A stretch of 45,488 bases of DNA from Dolichospermum planctonicum (GTDB taxonomy: Bacteria; Cyanobacteriota; Cyanobacteriia; Cyanobacteriales; Nostocaceae): assembly GCF_005402965.1 (NCBI RefSeq), contig NZ_BJCF01000039.1, positions 1-45,488 on the forward strand, written 5' to 3'. The position numbers and the translations under genes were made by a program. Of the stretch, positions 26,136 through 36,226 are shown piece by piece. The notes under the pieces are model-generated. The model worked only from the letters and a program-made list of their open reading frames with translations. It did no database searches and had not been told where the DNA came from. Numbering within the stretch: the first letter of the stretch is position 1; each line of letters starts with the position of its first letter.

Positions 26136-26188
26136 AGTCAGAATAGTGATTTATATTTTTAACTACTATTCTGACTGTTTATAAAAAA
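26136..26188 (+). terminator. Second hairpin after the peptide gene
   Basis: AGTCAGAATAGT (26136-26147) and ACTATTCTGACT (26165-26176) form a perfect 12-bp stem, followed by GTTTAT and an A-run. With convergent neighbours it could work in either direction. Confidence 0.6.
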
Positions 26189-26238
26189 AGCCAAATATCC
26201 AGTTTTTGGTATTCCTGAAATTTTGACTTTTGTTGTAG

Positions 26239-26568
26239 TTACTTACCAAGAGAAAATAATTGTAGAGAATTTCTCCGCCAGATAATTAGCAAAAGATTGG
26301 TCAATAAACAAGTAACTGCTAGGGACAATAAAATATAAGTTGGTGCCATGACTACACCAATCATAAACCAAGTATAAACGTGCAGCACCATGACACTGGC
26401 AAATAAACAGGCTAATCCTGTAGATATCCATACTTGACCCAGGGGACGATTTAGGAAGGTGAGGATAATCGTTAATAAGGTTGTTAGGATATTGGCCGGG
26501 ACAAGAAAGGCACAAATGCCTATACAGTTGTTGCGGGAAAACTCAGCTAAGGTGTTGAAATCTAACAT
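26239..26568 (-). CDS. Small membrane protein of unknown function
   Basis: The 109-residue product shows about three hydrophobic segments, near residues 17-38, 47-66 and 70-96, and ends in a basic, polar tail. It lacks a signal peptide and any motif I recognise. It is probably an inner- or thylakoid-membrane protein. It lies between the peptide gene, which converges on it, and the FAS1 gene on the same strand. A second overlapping reading frame in this stretch is a shadow. Confidence 0.6.
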   Translation of the reverse strand: MLDFNTLAEFSRNNCIGICAFLVPANILTTLLTIILTFLNRPLGQVWISTGLACLFASVMVLHVYTWFMIGVVMAPTYILLSLAVTCLLTNLLLIIWRRNSLQLFSLGK

Positions 26569-26716
26569 TGATTTTTGGGGATAATTGTCGGTACTTATGA
26601 TTAAGTTTTATTGTAAATAATAGATTAATAAGATTATAGTATATCAAAAGTGAGTAATCATAGTATTTATGTTACTTTTTTTAAAGAATTAGCCTTGACA
26701 ACTAAATTTATTCATA

Positions 26717-26744
26717 ATAGAGACGCTGTATAAAACGTCTCTAT
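26717..26744. repeat. Dispersed palindrome, family C copy 2
   Basis: ATAGAGACG and CGTCTCTAT form a 9-bp stem around a 10-base loop. It lies just after the FAS1 gene (minus strand) and may act as its terminator. Confidence 0.6.
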
Positions 26745-26770
26745 AAGATTTCCCAAGTGAAAAGGTGGGA

Positions 26771-27172
26771 TTAACCCATCAAAATCACAGTATCAATAAC
26801 ATGAATCACGCCATTATCTGCAACAATATCGGCGGCTAAAACTGTAGCATTTTTCACCTCAAAACCATGATCACAATTAATTTTAATAGGAGAACCTTCC
26901 ACAGAAGTTACTGTACCCAGTTTTGCCAAATCATCCTTTGTTAACTTGCCAGGAACGACATGATAGGTTAAAATCCGTGCTAACTGGGGAAGGTTTTGTA
27001 ATAAAGTTGTAATTGTGCCGGGGGGCAATTTGGCAAAAGCATCATCAGTGGGTGCAAACACGGTAAATGGACCGGGACTTTTTAATGTTTCTACTAACCC
27101 AGCAGCGGACACAGCCGCTACCAAGGTTTTAAACGCATCATTACTAACTGCAATATCAACAATATCAGCCAT
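26771..27172 (-). CDS. Fasciclin (FAS1) domain protein
   Basis: The 133-residue protein is a single FAS1 domain with the H1 box ([14 protein letters not shown]) and the H2 box ([10 protein letters not shown]). It starts [17 protein letters not shown] and has no signal peptide, so it may be cytoplasmic or membrane-associated. The ATG has GAGG upstream. FAS1 domains mediate adhesion or protein contacts. CupS of the NDH-1MS CO2-uptake complex also has a FAS1-like fold, but this gene is about 11 kb from the CO2-uptake operon and looks like the generic cyanobacterial FAS1 protein. Confidence 0.9.
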   Translation of the reverse strand: MADIVDIAVSNDAFKTLVAAVSAAGLVETLKSPGPFTVFAPTDDAFAKLPPGTITTLLQNLPQLARILTYHVVPGKLTKDDLAKLGTVTSVEGSPIKINCDHGFEVKNATVLAADIVADNGVIHVIDTVILMG

Positions 27173-27286
27173 TAATTTTACCTCACCTTATATCTAGCAA
27201 AGGTTCTAGAAAATAGTAAATCATGTTTAAGTTTAATTAGCTACAATTCTGGTAAAATCTGACCTGATGATTTTTCTATACATAAT

Positions 27287-28225
27287 ATGGTTAAACGCAC
27301 TTATGCAATATTGGGAACTGGTGCATTAGGCGGATTTTATGGTGCAAAACTGCAAAAATCCGGTTTAGAAGTTCACTATTTACTCAAAAGTGATTATCAA
27401 CAGGTAAGGGAAAACGGTTTAATCATTGAGTCTAAAGACGGTGACTTTACCCTCCCCCAAGTTAATGCTTATAACAATGTAGAAAAGATGCCACAGTGTG
27501 ATGTGGTAATAGTATCATTAAAAACTACTCAAAATCAACTTTTACCCGATCTATTACCACCAATAGTTAAGGATAATGGGACGGTATTAGTATTACAAAA
27601 TGGACTGGATATAGAGGCAGAAGTGGCGGAAATTGTCAGCAATGTTAGCATTATTGGTGGCTTATGTTTTCTCTGTTCTAATAAAGTTGCACCAGGGCAT
27701 ATTCATCATTTAGATTATGGACAAATTACTTTGGGGGAATATACATCTAATTATCAATTAACTGGCATTACTCAAAAAATGCGGGAAGTTACAGCAGATT
27801 TTGAAAATGCGGGCATATCCATAGAACTATTAGAAGATTTACTATTAGGACGGTGGAAAAAATTAGTCTGGAATATTCCCTACAATGGTTTATCTGTAAT
27901 TCTTGATGCGAGAACTGATGAATTAATGGCAGATATTCATACTCGACAATTAGTAGAAAATTTGATGTGGGAAGTAGCAGCAGGGGCAAAAAGTACAGGC
28001 AGAATTATTCCTGAAAGTTTTATTCAAACCATGTTAGATTACACTGTAAAAATGAAACCCTACCGCACCAGTATGAAGATTGATTTTGATGAATGTCGTC
28101 CTTTAGAGATAGAAGCAATTTTTGGTAATCCATTTAGAAAAGCCGAAGCAGCGGGTGTAAATTTACAACAAATTCGCTGTTTATATCAACAATTGAAGTT
28201 TTTGGATATGAGAATGAGAAAATAA
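27287..28225 (+). CDS. Ketopantoate reductase family protein (PanE/ApbA)
   Basis: The 312-residue protein has an N-terminal Rossmann fold with GTGALGGFYGA (10-20) and the C-terminal helical ApbA_C domain. RWKKLVWNIPYNGLS supplies the catalytic Lys and the Asn expected for 2-dehydropantoate 2-reductase, the NADPH-dependent step to pantoate in coenzyme A synthesis. Cyanobacteria often carry more than one family member, and some act on other 2-oxo acids, so the substrate is not certain. No symbol is given for that reason. Confidence 0.85.
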   Translation: MVKRTYAILGTGALGGFYGAKLQKSGLEVHYLLKSDYQQVRENGLIIESKDGDFTLPQVNAYNNVEKMPQCDVVIVSLKTTQNQLLPDLLPPIVKDNGTVLVLQNGLDIEAEVAEIVSNVSIIGGLCFLCSNKVAPGHIHHLDYGQITLGEYTSNYQLTGITQKMREVTADFENAGISIELLEDLLLGRWKKLVWNIPYNGLSVILDARTDELMADIHTRQLVENLMWEVAAGAKSTGRIIPESFIQTMLDYTVKMKPYRTSMKIDFDECRPLEIEAIFGNPFRKAEAAGVNLQQIRCLYQQLKFLDMRMRK

Positions 28226-28402
28226 ATTTTAAGTTTAACTAATTTAGGACTTAGGTACAAGTCACTGAATAATGAACCACGAAGGAAAGAGTTTCTCCAG
28301 ATATTTTGCATAACTCCTATAATTACTAAGCTAAATTGATCCTCTTTTGTAGTATAGTCGGCTGTAACAGTACCTTGGCATGAGTTTTTCAGGAGTTAAA
28401 GA

Positions 28403-29113
28403 ATGTCCATACCAGCAGACCCAGTTAAATTGATGAAGCAAGAAGTTGGCAAGGCCGCGGCCAATTTGGTAAAATCAGGTTCGATAGTCGGTTTGGGTAC
28501 AGGTTCAACCACAGCCTACACAATTCAGTATTTAGGAGAACGGCTCAAATCTGGAGAACTTGAGGATATTGTCGGTATTCCCACCTCATTTCAGTCAGAA
28601 GTTTTAGCAAAAGAGTATGGCGTTCCCCTCACTACTTTAGACGCTGTGGACCATATTGATATTGCTATAGATGGTGCGGATGAAGTAGATCCCCATAAAA
28701 ACTTAATTAAAGGTGGTGGTGCCGCGCATACCCGCGAAAAGGTTGTAGATTACTTGGCAACACAGTTTATTGTGGTCGTTGATAGTGGTAAACTAGTAGA
28801 TAAACTGGGTTCTGTGTTTGCTGTCCCTGTAGAAGTCATTCCTATGGCGCTTACTCCTGTCACTAATGCTATTAAATCGCTCGGTGGTAAGCCAACACTG
28901 CGTATGGGTGTAAGAAAAGCAGGACCTGTGATCACTGACCAAGGTAATATGGTTTTAGATGTGACATTTGATCAGATCGAAGATCCTGTAAATCTAGAAA
29001 AAACTCTGAATAATATTCCTGGTGTTCTGGAAAATGGTATTTTCGTCAATTGTGCAGATATCGTTCTTGTCGGTGAGGTTATTGACGGTAAACCTGTTGT
29101 TAGACAGCTTTAA
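28403..29113 (+). CDS. rpiA: Ribose-5-phosphate isomerase A
   Basis: RpiA interconverts ribose 5-phosphate and ribulose 5-phosphate in the pentose phosphate and Calvin cycles. The 236-residue length is standard. The conserved blocks are present: [10 protein letters not shown] (phosphate binding), DGADEVD and [11 protein letters not shown] with the catalytic Glu, and DVTF near the C-terminus. AGGAG lies 8 bases before the ATG. A strong hairpin at 29142-29188 ends the unit. Confidence 0.96.
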   Translation: MSIPADPVKLMKQEVGKAAANLVKSGSIVGLGTGSTTAYTIQYLGERLKSGELEDIVGIPTSFQSEVLAKEYGVPLTTLDAVDHIDIAIDGADEVDPHKNLIKGGGAAHTREKVVDYLATQFIVVVDSGKLVDKLGSVFAVPVEVIPMALTPVTNAIKSLGGKPTLRMGVRKAGPVITDQGNMVLDVTFDQIEDPVNLEKTLNNIPGVLENGIFVNCADIVLVGEVIDGKPVVRQL

Positions 29114-29141
29114 TTTTTTGATGTAATGGTGTAAGTTAATG

Positions 29142-29188
29142 GTTAGAAAAAAGGAAGAAAATGGTTTTTTAGTACCCTTTTTTCTAAC
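29142..29188 (+). terminator. Hairpin after rpiA
   Basis: GTTAGAAAAAAGG (29142-29154) and CCTTTTTTCTAAC (29176-29188) form a perfect 13-bp stem. A second hairpin (ACTCAATA with TATTGAGT) follows at 29193-29215. Confidence 0.7.
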
Positions 29189-29215
29189 TGAAACTCAATA
29201 AATTATCTATTGAGT

Positions 29216-29511
29216 CTGGTATCAGTGAACGGGATTTTTTGTCTCACGCAGAGGCGCAAAGGTCGCAGAGGAAGAGAGAAATACCTGAACATATTTGATT
29301 ATTTATATGTTATTTATATGGTTAATACAGCAGTTTCCGAAGTTAGGAGGTAAGCCCAGAAAGAATAAAAATAGATATCGTCATGAAAGCATATTTAACC
29401 TATCTCTGATATTTTATTTCATAAAAACGGGAATTGCTGTGATTGTGGGAGTGTTTCGGAATCAGAAATACCCATGATACAAAAATGGGATTTTGCTGAA
29501 AAAGTCGTTTT
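29216..29511 (+). other. Non-coding stretch with a GC-rich repeat-like segment
   Basis: A segment at about 29242-29275 (CTCACGCAGAGGCGCAAAGG and so on) is of the dispersed type seen in many cyanobacterial genomes. No gene with any family resemblance is found; a 60-codon ORF here looks random. Confidence 0.4.
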
Positions 29512-29913
29512 TTAGCTAACAAACAAACTAGCATCGACTTTTAAAAATTTCCCCAAAATATTAGCTTGTTCTTGCGTCACTCCCACCTCACCATTAATTA
29601 TCTGAGAAACCAAATTACTTGAACCAAAAATAGAAATTAAATCATCTGTTTCCAAACCCTGCGCTTCCAGCAAATGCAAAATTCTTGAAGCAGGAGTAGA
29701 AATATTTAACTGATAATGCTGACTTTCAAAGTCTTCAATTAGCCTCATTAATAACTCCAATAAGGTATCTTCTTCTGAAGTTAGATGAGAACGAGAAAGT
29801 AAATCTTCCACAACTGCTAAAAACTGCTCATTTTCTTCCTCCGTTTTTATTACTCGTGGTTGATACTGGGACAGTAATTTGCTGTAAGCGTCTGAATTAA
29901 AAGTAAGGGTCAT
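29512..29913 (-). CDS. HigA-type antitoxin
   Basis: From ATG 29913 the product is 133 residues; ATGs at 29934 and 29943 are alternatives. The C-terminal part (RILHLLEAQGLETDDLISIFGSSNLVSQIINGEVGVTQEQANILGKFLKVD) is a HigA-style helix-turn-helix. The N-terminal part is helical and acidic. It overlaps the end of the toxin gene by 17 bases, giving the toxin-first order usual for higBA. It should neutralise the toxin and repress its own operon. Confidence 0.86.
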   Translation of the reverse strand: MTLTFNSDAYSKLLSQYQPRVIKTEEENEQFLAVVEDLLSRSHLTSEEDTLLELLMRLIEDFESQHYQLNISTPASRILHLLEAQGLETDDLISIFGSSNLVSQIINGEVGVTQEQANILGKFLKVDASLFVS

Positions 29914-30196
29914 TTTTCCAGTAGTCTTTGTCATATTCTGCATGAGTTAAGACATATTTAATATAGATTACCTGTTTATCATAATTAATACTAGAAATCA
30001 AACGGTATTTATTGCCTTTAATATTGAAAACTGTGAAATTACCAACAGCTTCAGCTTTAGGATAAACAGATTGTACTTGTACTAAATTACGCCAATCAGC
30101 TTTACTAGCAGTAATATACCAGTCGTCAAGAATTTCACAACTGTTTGCGTGTTCCTGACAAAAATCTCTGAGCTTTTTCCGGCTGATAACGTGCAT
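29897..30196 (-). CDS. HigB-type mRNA interferase toxin
   Basis: The 99-residue basic protein starts MHVISRKKLRDFCQEH and continues with YITASKADWRNLVQV, FNIKGNKYRLISSINYDKQVIYIKYVLTHAEYDK. That is the HigB/RelE-like fold with the KYRLI and VLTHAEYDK signatures of the cyanobacterial HigB group. It should cut ribosome-bound mRNA. The antitoxin gene overlaps downstream. The heptamer array at 30244-30306 lies just upstream. Confidence 0.88.
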   Translation of the reverse strand: MHVISRKKLRDFCQEHANSCEILDDWYITASKADWRNLVQVQSVYPKAEAVGNFTVFNIKGNKYRLISSINYDKQVIYIKYVLTHAEYDKDYWKNDPYF

Positions 30197-30243
30197 TAAA
30201 CAAGAAAAATTAAAGACAATAAATAGATAATTTCTAGTTTATC

Positions 30244-30306
30244 ACCAATTACCAATTACCAATTACCAATTACCAATTACCAATTACCAATTACCAATTA
30301 CCCATT
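30244..30306. repeat. Heptanucleotide tandem repeat (ACCAATT), STRR type
   Basis: Eight perfect copies of ACCAATT run from 30244 to 30299, then one imperfect copy. Short tandemly repeated heptamers of this kind are known from heterocystous cyanobacteria. The array covers the stop codon of the CNNM/CorC-type gene. Confidence 0.93.
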
Positions 30307-31608
30307 ATTCATTCTCCTGGGTACAACTAATACTTTATCAACCCGATTTCCGTCCATATCCATAACTTCAAAGCGCATATTATCCCATTCAAAATGATCT
30401 GCTGCTGCGGGAATACGTCCTAAATGGGTGATCACAAAACCTCCTAATGTTTGATAATTTCCCCTTTCTTCAGTTTCTAATTCTTCGAGATCAAATAGTT
30501 CTAAAAACTCTTCTATTCCTAACATTCCATCTACTAACCAAGAACCATCTTCCCTTTGTACTGCTTGGGGTTCTTCTTGTCCTGGTCCTGCGGGAACATC
30601 ACCGACTATTTCACTCATGATATCATTCAGGGTAACTAATCCCTGTATGACTCCATATTCATCTACGACTAAGGCCATGTGAGTCGCGGTTTGCTTAAAT
30701 AGTTCTAAAACTTTTAATCCCCGTGTACTTTCGGGAACAAATACGGGTTGACGTAATCCCAGGGTTAGATCTAAGGGTTCATTACGTAAACTTCTGGCTA
30801 GTAAGTCGGTGACAGGAATTATACCGAGAACTGTATCCAATCCCCCTTGACAAACTGGATACCGAGAGTAGGCGCTTTCGGTCATTTTTTGGCGGTTTTC
30901 TTCAGCAGGATCTTCCAAGTCTAACCAGACTATATCAGGTCTGGGTGTCATAAAGGAGGTAACGGGGCGATCGCCTAATCGGAAAACCCTTTCTACCATG
31001 TCTTGTTCGGCTTCTTCAAAGGTCCCTGCTTCCGTACCTTGTTCGATTAAGATTTTAATTTCTTCTTCTGTGACTTGGGGTTCTTCTGAGGGTGTAATTC
31101 CTAAAATTCGCAATACTAGGTCTGTAGATGCACTCAAAAGATAAACTACAGGTGAGGCGATTCTTGCTAAAGCCCGCATAGGTATAGCTACAAAAGCGGC
31201 GATTTTTTCGGGGTTATTTAAAGCGAGACGTTTGGGTACGAGTTCACCGACAATTAGGGAAAAATAGGTAATTAGTAAAACCACTATCCCAAAAGCGATC
31301 GCATTACTATAATTGGCTAAAATGGGGACTAGCTTAATATAGTCTTCTAGTCTTTTGGCAATAGTAGCACCTCCGAATACACCATTAAGAATATTAATCA
31401 GTGTAATCCCCACCTGGACAATAGACAAAAAATGATTGGGAGATTCTGCTAATTTTAATGCAGCCCTAGCGTTAATATCCCCTTGGTTAACTAACTGCTG
31501 TAGTCTAACTTTCCGGGACGAGACTACGGCCATTTCCGACATGGAAAACACACCGTTGGCGAAAATTAGCACCAAAATTGTGAAAAGTTCAAAAGAGAGG
31601 GAAGACAT
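30298..31608 (-). CDS. CNNM/CorC-HlyC family transporter
   Basis: From ATG 31608 the protein is 436 residues; the in-frame TTG at 31653 is less likely. The N-terminal DUF21/CNNM domain has about three to four membrane segments (FELFTILVLIFANGVFSMSE; ITLINILNGVFGG; AIAFGIVVLLITYFSLIVGE). A CBS pair follows (RPVTSFMTPRPDIVWL to ALVVDEYGVIQGLVTLNDIM), then the CorC_HlyC domain. Family members are implicated in Mg2+/Co2+ efflux; the old haemolysin name is not informative. The stop codon falls inside the heptamer array, so repeat slippage could alter the last residues. Confidence 0.9.
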   Translation of the reverse strand: MSSLSFELFTILVLIFANGVFSMSEMAVVSSRKVRLQQLVNQGDINARAALKLAESPNHFLSIVQVGITLINILNGVFGGATIAKRLEDYIKLVPILANYSNAIAFGIVVLLITYFSLIVGELVPKRLALNNPEKIAAFVAIPMRALARIASPVVYLLSASTDLVLRILGITPSEEPQVTEEEIKILIEQGTEAGTFEEAEQDMVERVFRLGDRPVTSFMTPRPDIVWLDLEDPAEENRQKMTESAYSRYPVCQGGLDTVLGIIPVTDLLARSLRNEPLDLTLGLRQPVFVPESTRGLKVLELFKQTATHMALVVDEYGVIQGLVTLNDIMSEIVGDVPAGPGQEEPQAVQREDGSWLVDGMLGIEEFLELFDLEELETEERGNYQTLGGFVITHLGRIPAAADHFEWDNMRFEVMDMDGNRVDKVLVVPRRMNNG

Positions 31609-32025
31609 TTTTAAAATTGCTGGTATAAAGAGTAAAATTATACGGAGTTCCAAAATTCGGGCTAATGTTAATTAAATCTGACTTATTTTAGTATCCATTA
31701 TTTTAGGTGATTCTCTTAAATACTTTGACTATAAACAAAGTAGTGGTCAGATTTCTTCTATCTATTAGCAGTTAAGAGTCTAATTATCAAGTAAATATTC
31801 AGTAGGGTGTGTTACGCTGAAAGTAACACGCTTTAGTAAGATGTTACTAGAATTATACAAGTTAAATCCAGTCTGGTTGATCTAAGGTTGACTTGATAAA
31901 TCATTTCTAGGCTAGATTTTTTGCCCCTTCACTGTCAAGAGAGCGATTAAAACTTTTAAAATAGTTGATATCAAGGGCTTCTAGATTTTCATATCGGTAA
32001 CAACTGCCAATTTAGCGTAAAACTT
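31609..32025 (+). other. Divergent intergenic region between the CorC-type gene and mfd
   Basis: Apart from the palindrome at 31807-31831 I see no gene or RNA-like structure. Promoters for both flanking genes must lie here but are not assignable by eye. Confidence 0.4.
31807..31831. repeat. Dispersed palindrome, family B copy 2
   Basis: GTGTGTTAC (31807-31815) pairs with GTAACACGC (31823-31831) with one wobble. It resembles the copy at 23788-23813. Confidence 0.55.
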
Positions 32026-35000
32026 ATGCCATTTTCTTCTATTGTCCGTGCTTTGTCCCGATCTTTGCTGACCGCAGAACTAATCACTAAACTCAACAAA
32101 CAACAGGAATTGCGGTTAAATGGGATTTCTCGTTTCCCCAAGGGACTGGTAGCTTCAGCATTAGCAAATTATGAAGATCAAAATTTGTGCGTGGTCTGTG
32201 CTACTCTGGAGGAAGCTGGGCGGGTTTTCGCCCAAATGGAAGCCATGGGCTGGAAAACTGTCCATTTTTACCCTACTTCGGAAGCTTCTCCCTACGAACC
32301 CTTTGACCCTGAAAATGAGTTAAGTTGGGGACAAATGCAGGTTTTAACTGATTTGGTTAATTGTCAGTCGTCAGCGGTGGCTGGTCAATTAGCTAAGAAT
32401 AATAATAATATAGCCATTATTGCCACTGTAAGCGCATTACAACCACATTTACCACCACCGGAGGCGTTTAAGTCATTCTCTGTGACTTTGGAAAAAGGAA
32501 TGGGTTTTGATTTGGATGAATTTGCTCTAAAAATCACTGTTTTGGGATATGAACGAGTTCCCCTGGTGGAAACTGAAGGACAATGGAGTAGACGAGGGGA
32601 TATTGTGGATGTGTTTCCGGTGTCTTCGGAGTTACCTGTGCGCTTGGAATGGTTTGGAGATGAAATTGAACAAATTCGGGAATTTGACCCGTCTACCCAG
32701 CGTTCAGCTTTGGAGAAGGTAGAAAAAATTACCCTCACTCCCACAAGTTTCGCACCGATAATTTTAAACGGATTGAAAGATGATACATTGTTAAATTCGG
32801 ACGCTTTACCCTTTTTAGAAGGGGATATGAAGGAGGACAATATAGAGGGGAGTCGGCGGTTTTTGGGGTTGGCTTTTACAAAACCCGCTTCATTACTTGA
32901 CTATTTACCTAAAAATACTTTTGTGGCCATTGATGAGCCAGAGCAATGTTATGCTCATAGCGATCGCTGGGTGGAAAATGCTCAAAGTCAGTGGTCAGTG
33001 GTCAGTGGTCAGTTATCTGTTGAATTACCTAAAATTCATCGCAATTTTGATGAGTGTATAGCAGAAATTAGTAATTTTAAAAAATTATACTTATCAGAAT
33101 TATCAGAAGAAAATAGTGGTTTGAATTTGGGGAGTAGACCTTTACCGGTGACTCCTCACCAATTTGCTAAATTAGCGGAGACAATTAGGAAAGAACGCGA
33201 TCGCAATTTTGCAATTTGGATACTTTCGGCTCAACCTTCCCGTTCGGTTTCTCTGCTACAAGAACACGATTGTCCCGCGCAGTTTATTCCCAATCCTCGT
33301 GATTATCAAGCCATTGATAAACTACAAATTAATCATACACCAATTGCTCTAAAATATTCTGGTTTAGCTGAATTAGAAGGTTTTATTTTACCTTCTTATC
33401 GGTTAGTTATTGTCACTGATAGAGAATTTTATGGACAACATTCCTTAGCTAATTTCGGCTATGTCCGTAAACGTCGTCAAGCGACATCTAAGCAAGTTGA
33501 TCCTAATAAATTACGTCCAGGGGATTTTGTTGTTCATCGTAGTCATGGAATTGGCAAATTTGTCAAATTAGAAAGTCTGACAATTAACGAGGAAACCCGT
33601 GATTATTTAGTTGTTCAATATGCAGATGGTTTATTAAGAGTTGCTGCTGATCAAGTTGGTTCTTTATCTCGATTTAGAACCAATGCAGATAAACCTCCAG
33701 AACTGCATAAAATGACTGGAAAAGCTTGGGATAATACTAAGAATAAAGTCAGAAAAGCGATTAAGAAATTAGCAGTAGATTTGTTAAAATTGTATGCAGC
33801 GCGATCGCAACAACATGGTTTTTCCTATCCCGCAGATATGCCTTGGCAAGAAGAAATGGAGGATTCTTTTCCTTATCATCCTACCACAGATCAATTAAAA
33901 GCGGTACAAGACGTAAAACGGGACATGGAAAGTGAGAGACCCATGGATAGGTTAGTATGTGGAGATGTGGGTTTTGGTAAAACTGAAGTAGCAATTAGGG
34001 CAATTTTTAAAGCTGTCACCGCAGGAAAGCAGGTGGCACTTTTAGCACCAACGACAATTTTAACTCAACAACATTATCACACAATTAAAGAACGTTTTGC
34101 ACCTTATCCAATTAATGTAGGTTTACTCAATCGCTTTCGTAGTGCGGAAGAAAAACGGAATATTCAAAAACGTCTGGCAACTGGGGAATTAGATATAGTA
34201 GTTGGTACACATCAATTATTAGGAAAAAGTGTGCAATTTAAAGATTTAGGACTTTTAGTAATTGACGAAGAACAAAGATTTGGAGTTAATCAAAAAGAAA
34301 AAATCAAAAGTCTGAAAACAGAAGTTGATGTTTTAACTCTTTCCGCTACCCCTATTCCCAGAACCTTGTATATGTCATTATCAGGAATTAGGGAAATGAG
34401 TTTAATTACCACTCCACCCCCCACCAGAAGACCAATTCAAACCCACCTCGCACCCCTAAAACCGGAAATTGTCAGAAGTGCAATTCGTCAAGAATTAGAT
34501 CGAGGTGGCCAGGTATTTTATGTAGTTCCGCGAGTAGACGGAATTGAAGAAACCACTGCAAATTTGCGGGAAATGGTTCCCGGAGGAAGATTTGCGATCG
34601 CTCATGGTCAAATGGACGAAAGTGAATTAGAATCAACTATGCTGACTTTCGGAAATAATGACGCGGATATTCTTGTTTGTACGACAATTATCGAATCTGG
34701 TTTAGATATTCCGCGAGTTAACACAATTTTAATTGAAGATGCTCACCGTTTTGGTTTATCTCAATTATATCAATTGCGGGGTCGGGTCGGTCGTGCGGGA
34801 ATTCAAGCTCACGCATGGTTATTTTACCCCAAACAAAGAGAATTATCCGATGCCGCTAGACAAAGATTAAGAGCAATTCAAGAATTTACTCAACTCGGTT
34901 CTGGATATCAATTAGCAATGCGAGATATGGAAATTCGCGGTGTGGGTAACTTGCTAGGTGCAGAACAATCTGGTCAAATGGATGCAATTGGCTTTGATTT

Positions 35001-35520
35001 GTATATGGAGATGTTAGAGGAAGCAATTCGAGAAATTAGAGGTCAAGAAATACCCAAAGTTGAAGATACGCAAATTGATCTTAATCTCACTGCATTTATT
35101 CCTTCCAATTACATTACTGATCTTGATCAAAAAATGAGTGCTTATCGCGCTGTAGCCACGGTAAAATCAAAATATGAATTAAAACAAATCGCTGCTGAAT
35201 GGACTGATAGATATGGTACTATACCCCTACCAGCAAATCAATTATTGCGCGTGATGGAATTAAAACAATTAGCTAAAAACCTGGGATTTAGTCGCATTAA
35301 ACCAGAGAATAAACAGCATATTGTTTTAGAAACACCAATGGAAGAACCAGCTTGGAATCTATTAGCAGAAAAGTTAACTTCAAATATGAAATCTCGGTTT
35401 GTTTATTCTCCTGGAAAAGTGACAGCAAGAGGTTTAGGAGTTTTTAAAGCAGATCAACAATTGCAGACTTTAATTGATACTTTCATGAAAATGCAAGGAG
35501 CAATTTCTGAAACTCCTTGA
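32026..35520 (+). CDS. mfd: Transcription-repair coupling factor
   Basis: Mfd removes RNA polymerase stalled at DNA damage and recruits UvrA. The 1164-residue length matches the family. The N-terminal UvrB-like part spans about 1-400. The RNA-polymerase interaction (CarD-like) domain contains [17 protein letters not shown] near 495-510. The helicase core has Walker A GDVGFGKT at 646-653 and DEEQ at 747-750, and the C-terminal TRCF domain is present. A heptamer repeat insertion at 32987-33014 adds [11 protein letters not shown] near residue 325 without breaking the frame. The last codons and stop form one half of a direct repeat whose other copy lies at 36227-36265. Confidence 0.97.
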   Translation: MPFSSIVRALSRSLLTAELITKLNKQQELRLNGISRFPKGLVASALANYEDQNLCVVCATLEEAGRVFAQMEAMGWKTVHFYPTSEASPYEPFDPENELSWGQMQVLTDLVNCQSSAVAGQLAKNNNNIAIIATVSALQPHLPPPEAFKSFSVTLEKGMGFDLDEFALKITVLGYERVPLVETEGQWSRRGDIVDVFPVSSELPVRLEWFGDEIEQIREFDPSTQRSALEKVEKITLTPTSFAPIILNGLKDDTLLNSDALPFLEGDMKEDNIEGSRRFLGLAFTKPASLLDYLPKNTFVAIDEPEQCYAHSDRWVENAQSQWSVVSGQLSVELPKIHRNFDECIAEISNFKKLYLSELSEENSGLNLGSRPLPVTPHQFAKLAETIRKERDRNFAIWILSAQPSRSVSLLQEHDCPAQFIPNPRDYQAIDKLQINHTPIALKYSGLAELEGFILPSYRLVIVTDREFYGQHSLANFGYVRKRRQATSKQVDPNKLRPGDFVVHRSHGIGKFVKLESLTINEETRDYLVVQYADGLLRVAADQVGSLSRFRTNADKPPELHKMTGKAWDNTKNKVRKAIKKLAVDLLKLYAARSQQHGFSYPADMPWQEEMEDSFPYHPTTDQLKAVQDVKRDMESERPMDRLVCGDVGFGKTEVAIRAIFKAVTAGKQVALLAPTTILTQQHYHTIKERFAPYPINVGLLNRFRSAEEKRNIQKRLATGELDIVVGTHQLLGKSVQFKDLGLLVIDEEQRFGVNQKEKIKSLKTEVDVLTLSATPIPRTLYMSLSGIREMSLITTPPPTRRPIQTHLAPLKPEIVRSAIRQELDRGGQVFYVVPRVDGIEETTANLREMVPGGRFAIAHGQMDESELESTMLTFGNNDADILVCTTIIESGLDIPRVNTILIEDAHRFGLSQLYQLRGRVGRAGIQAHAWLFYPKQRELSDAARQRLRAIQEFTQLGSGYQLAMRDMEIRGVGNLLGAEQSGQMDAIGFDLYMEMLEEAIREIRGQEIPKVEDTQIDLNLTAFIPSNYITDLDQKMSAYRAVATVKSKYELKQIAAEWTDRYGTIPLPANQLLRVMELKQLAKNLGFSRIKPENKQHIVLETPMEEPAWNLLAEKLTSNMKSRFVYSPGKVTARGLGVFKADQQLQTLIDTFMKMQGAISETP
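32987..33014 (+). repeat. In-frame heptamer repeat inside mfd
   Basis: GTCAGTG occurs three times in a row followed by GTCAGTT. Four 7-bp units add 28 bases, so the surrounding sequence must compensate to keep the frame. The encoded [11 protein letters not shown] is not part of the Mfd core. Confidence 0.85.
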
Positions 35521-35554
35521 GTTTGATTTTGTAGATTTTGGAGGTTGGGTTAAG
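35507..35554 (+). repeat. Direct repeat copy 1 (mfd 3' end)
   Basis: This 48-base segment spans the last codons and stop of mfd. It matches 36227-36265 without mismatch except for a 9-base insert (GTAGATTTT). The two copies are 720 bp apart and bracket a Uma2 gene. Confidence 0.85.
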
Positions 35555-35578
35555 TAACAGCGCAACCCAACAACAGTT
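35544..35578 (+). terminator. Probable mfd terminator
   Basis: GTTGGGTT (35544-35551) pairs with AACCCAAC (35564-35571), followed by AACAGTTTTTTAT. The second direct-repeat copy keeps only the left arm. Confidence 0.55.
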
Positions 35579-35616
35579 TTTTATCAATCTCAATTAAAAT
35601 CTAAATAGAGGTGACA

Positions 35617-36174
35617 ATGGTTTTACAACTAATCAGACATCAATTTACAGTTAAACAATTTCACCAAATGGCTGAATTTGGTATTCTGTCAGAAAATGAG
35701 CGAGTAGAATTAATTCGGGGGGAAATGATTGATATGTCACCTATTGGAAGAAGACACGCTGGTTGTGTAAATAGATTAGTTAATCTGCTAATTCAGCTTT
35801 TAGGAAAACGGATCATTCTTGCACCTCAAAACCCAGTAGTTTTAAATGAAACTTCTGAACCCCAACCAGACATAGCTTTATTAAAACCACGTCCAGATTT
35901 TTATAGAAATTCACACCCCCAACCAGAAGATATATTTTTGTTAATAGAAGTGGCTGACACAACTGTAAAATATGATCGGGAGGTGAAAATTCCTTTATAT
36001 GCAGAAGCAAATATTCCTGAAGTTTGGTTAGTAGATGTTAATCAGGAAATTATCGAAGTATATCGAAATTCTCTTGAGGTAATTTATCAAGATGTACAGA
36101 AGTTAACAAAAAATCAAAGTTTATCAACTTTAGCTTTTCCTGATGTGAGTATTCATCTGAGTGAACTATTTTAG
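35617..36174 (+). CDS. Uma2 family (DUF820) protein
   Basis: From ATG 35617, with GAGGTG just upstream, the protein is 185 residues; a GTG at 35611 is an alternative. It has the full Uma2 fold: FTVKQFHQMAEFGILSENERVELIRGEMIDMSPIG, then QPDIALLKPRPD, FLLIEVADTTVKYDREVKIPLYAEANIPEVWLVD. The EVAD and basic K...PLYA elements carry the presumed PD-(D/E)XK residues. It resembles the broken copy at 6702-7265 more than the pair at 20203-21544. The gene is enclosed by direct repeats derived from the mfd end, which suggests it was inserted there. Confidence 0.9.
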   Translation: MVLQLIRHQFTVKQFHQMAEFGILSENERVELIRGEMIDMSPIGRRHAGCVNRLVNLLIQLLGKRIILAPQNPVVLNETSEPQPDIALLKPRPDFYRNSHPQPEDIFLLIEVADTTVKYDREVKIPLYAEANIPEVWLVDVNQEIIEVYRNSLEVIYQDVQKLTKNQSLSTLAFPDVSIHLSELF

Positions 36175-36194
36175 TTAAATTTTATGCCCTCTTT

Positions 36195-36213
36195 GCGGTT
36201 AGAAACCGCTTTT
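36195..36213 (+). terminator. Short terminator after the Uma2 gene
   Basis: GCGGTT (36195-36200) pairs with AACCGC (36204-36209) around AGA, followed by TTTTAC, 20 bases after the stop. Confidence 0.65.
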
Positions 36214-36226
36214 ACAACAGCCAAAA

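Noticed and set aside
26243-26515. 90-codon ORF overlapping the small membrane protein
   Set aside because: The longer frame has clean membrane segments; this one looks random.
29295-29477. 60-codon plus-strand ORF after rpiA
   Set aside because: No recognisable sequence, no good start signal, and it lies in repeat-like non-coding DNA.
30244-30306. Possible CRISPR array
   Set aside because: Units are 7 bp with no spacers, so this is a simple heptamer repeat. No cas genes are present.
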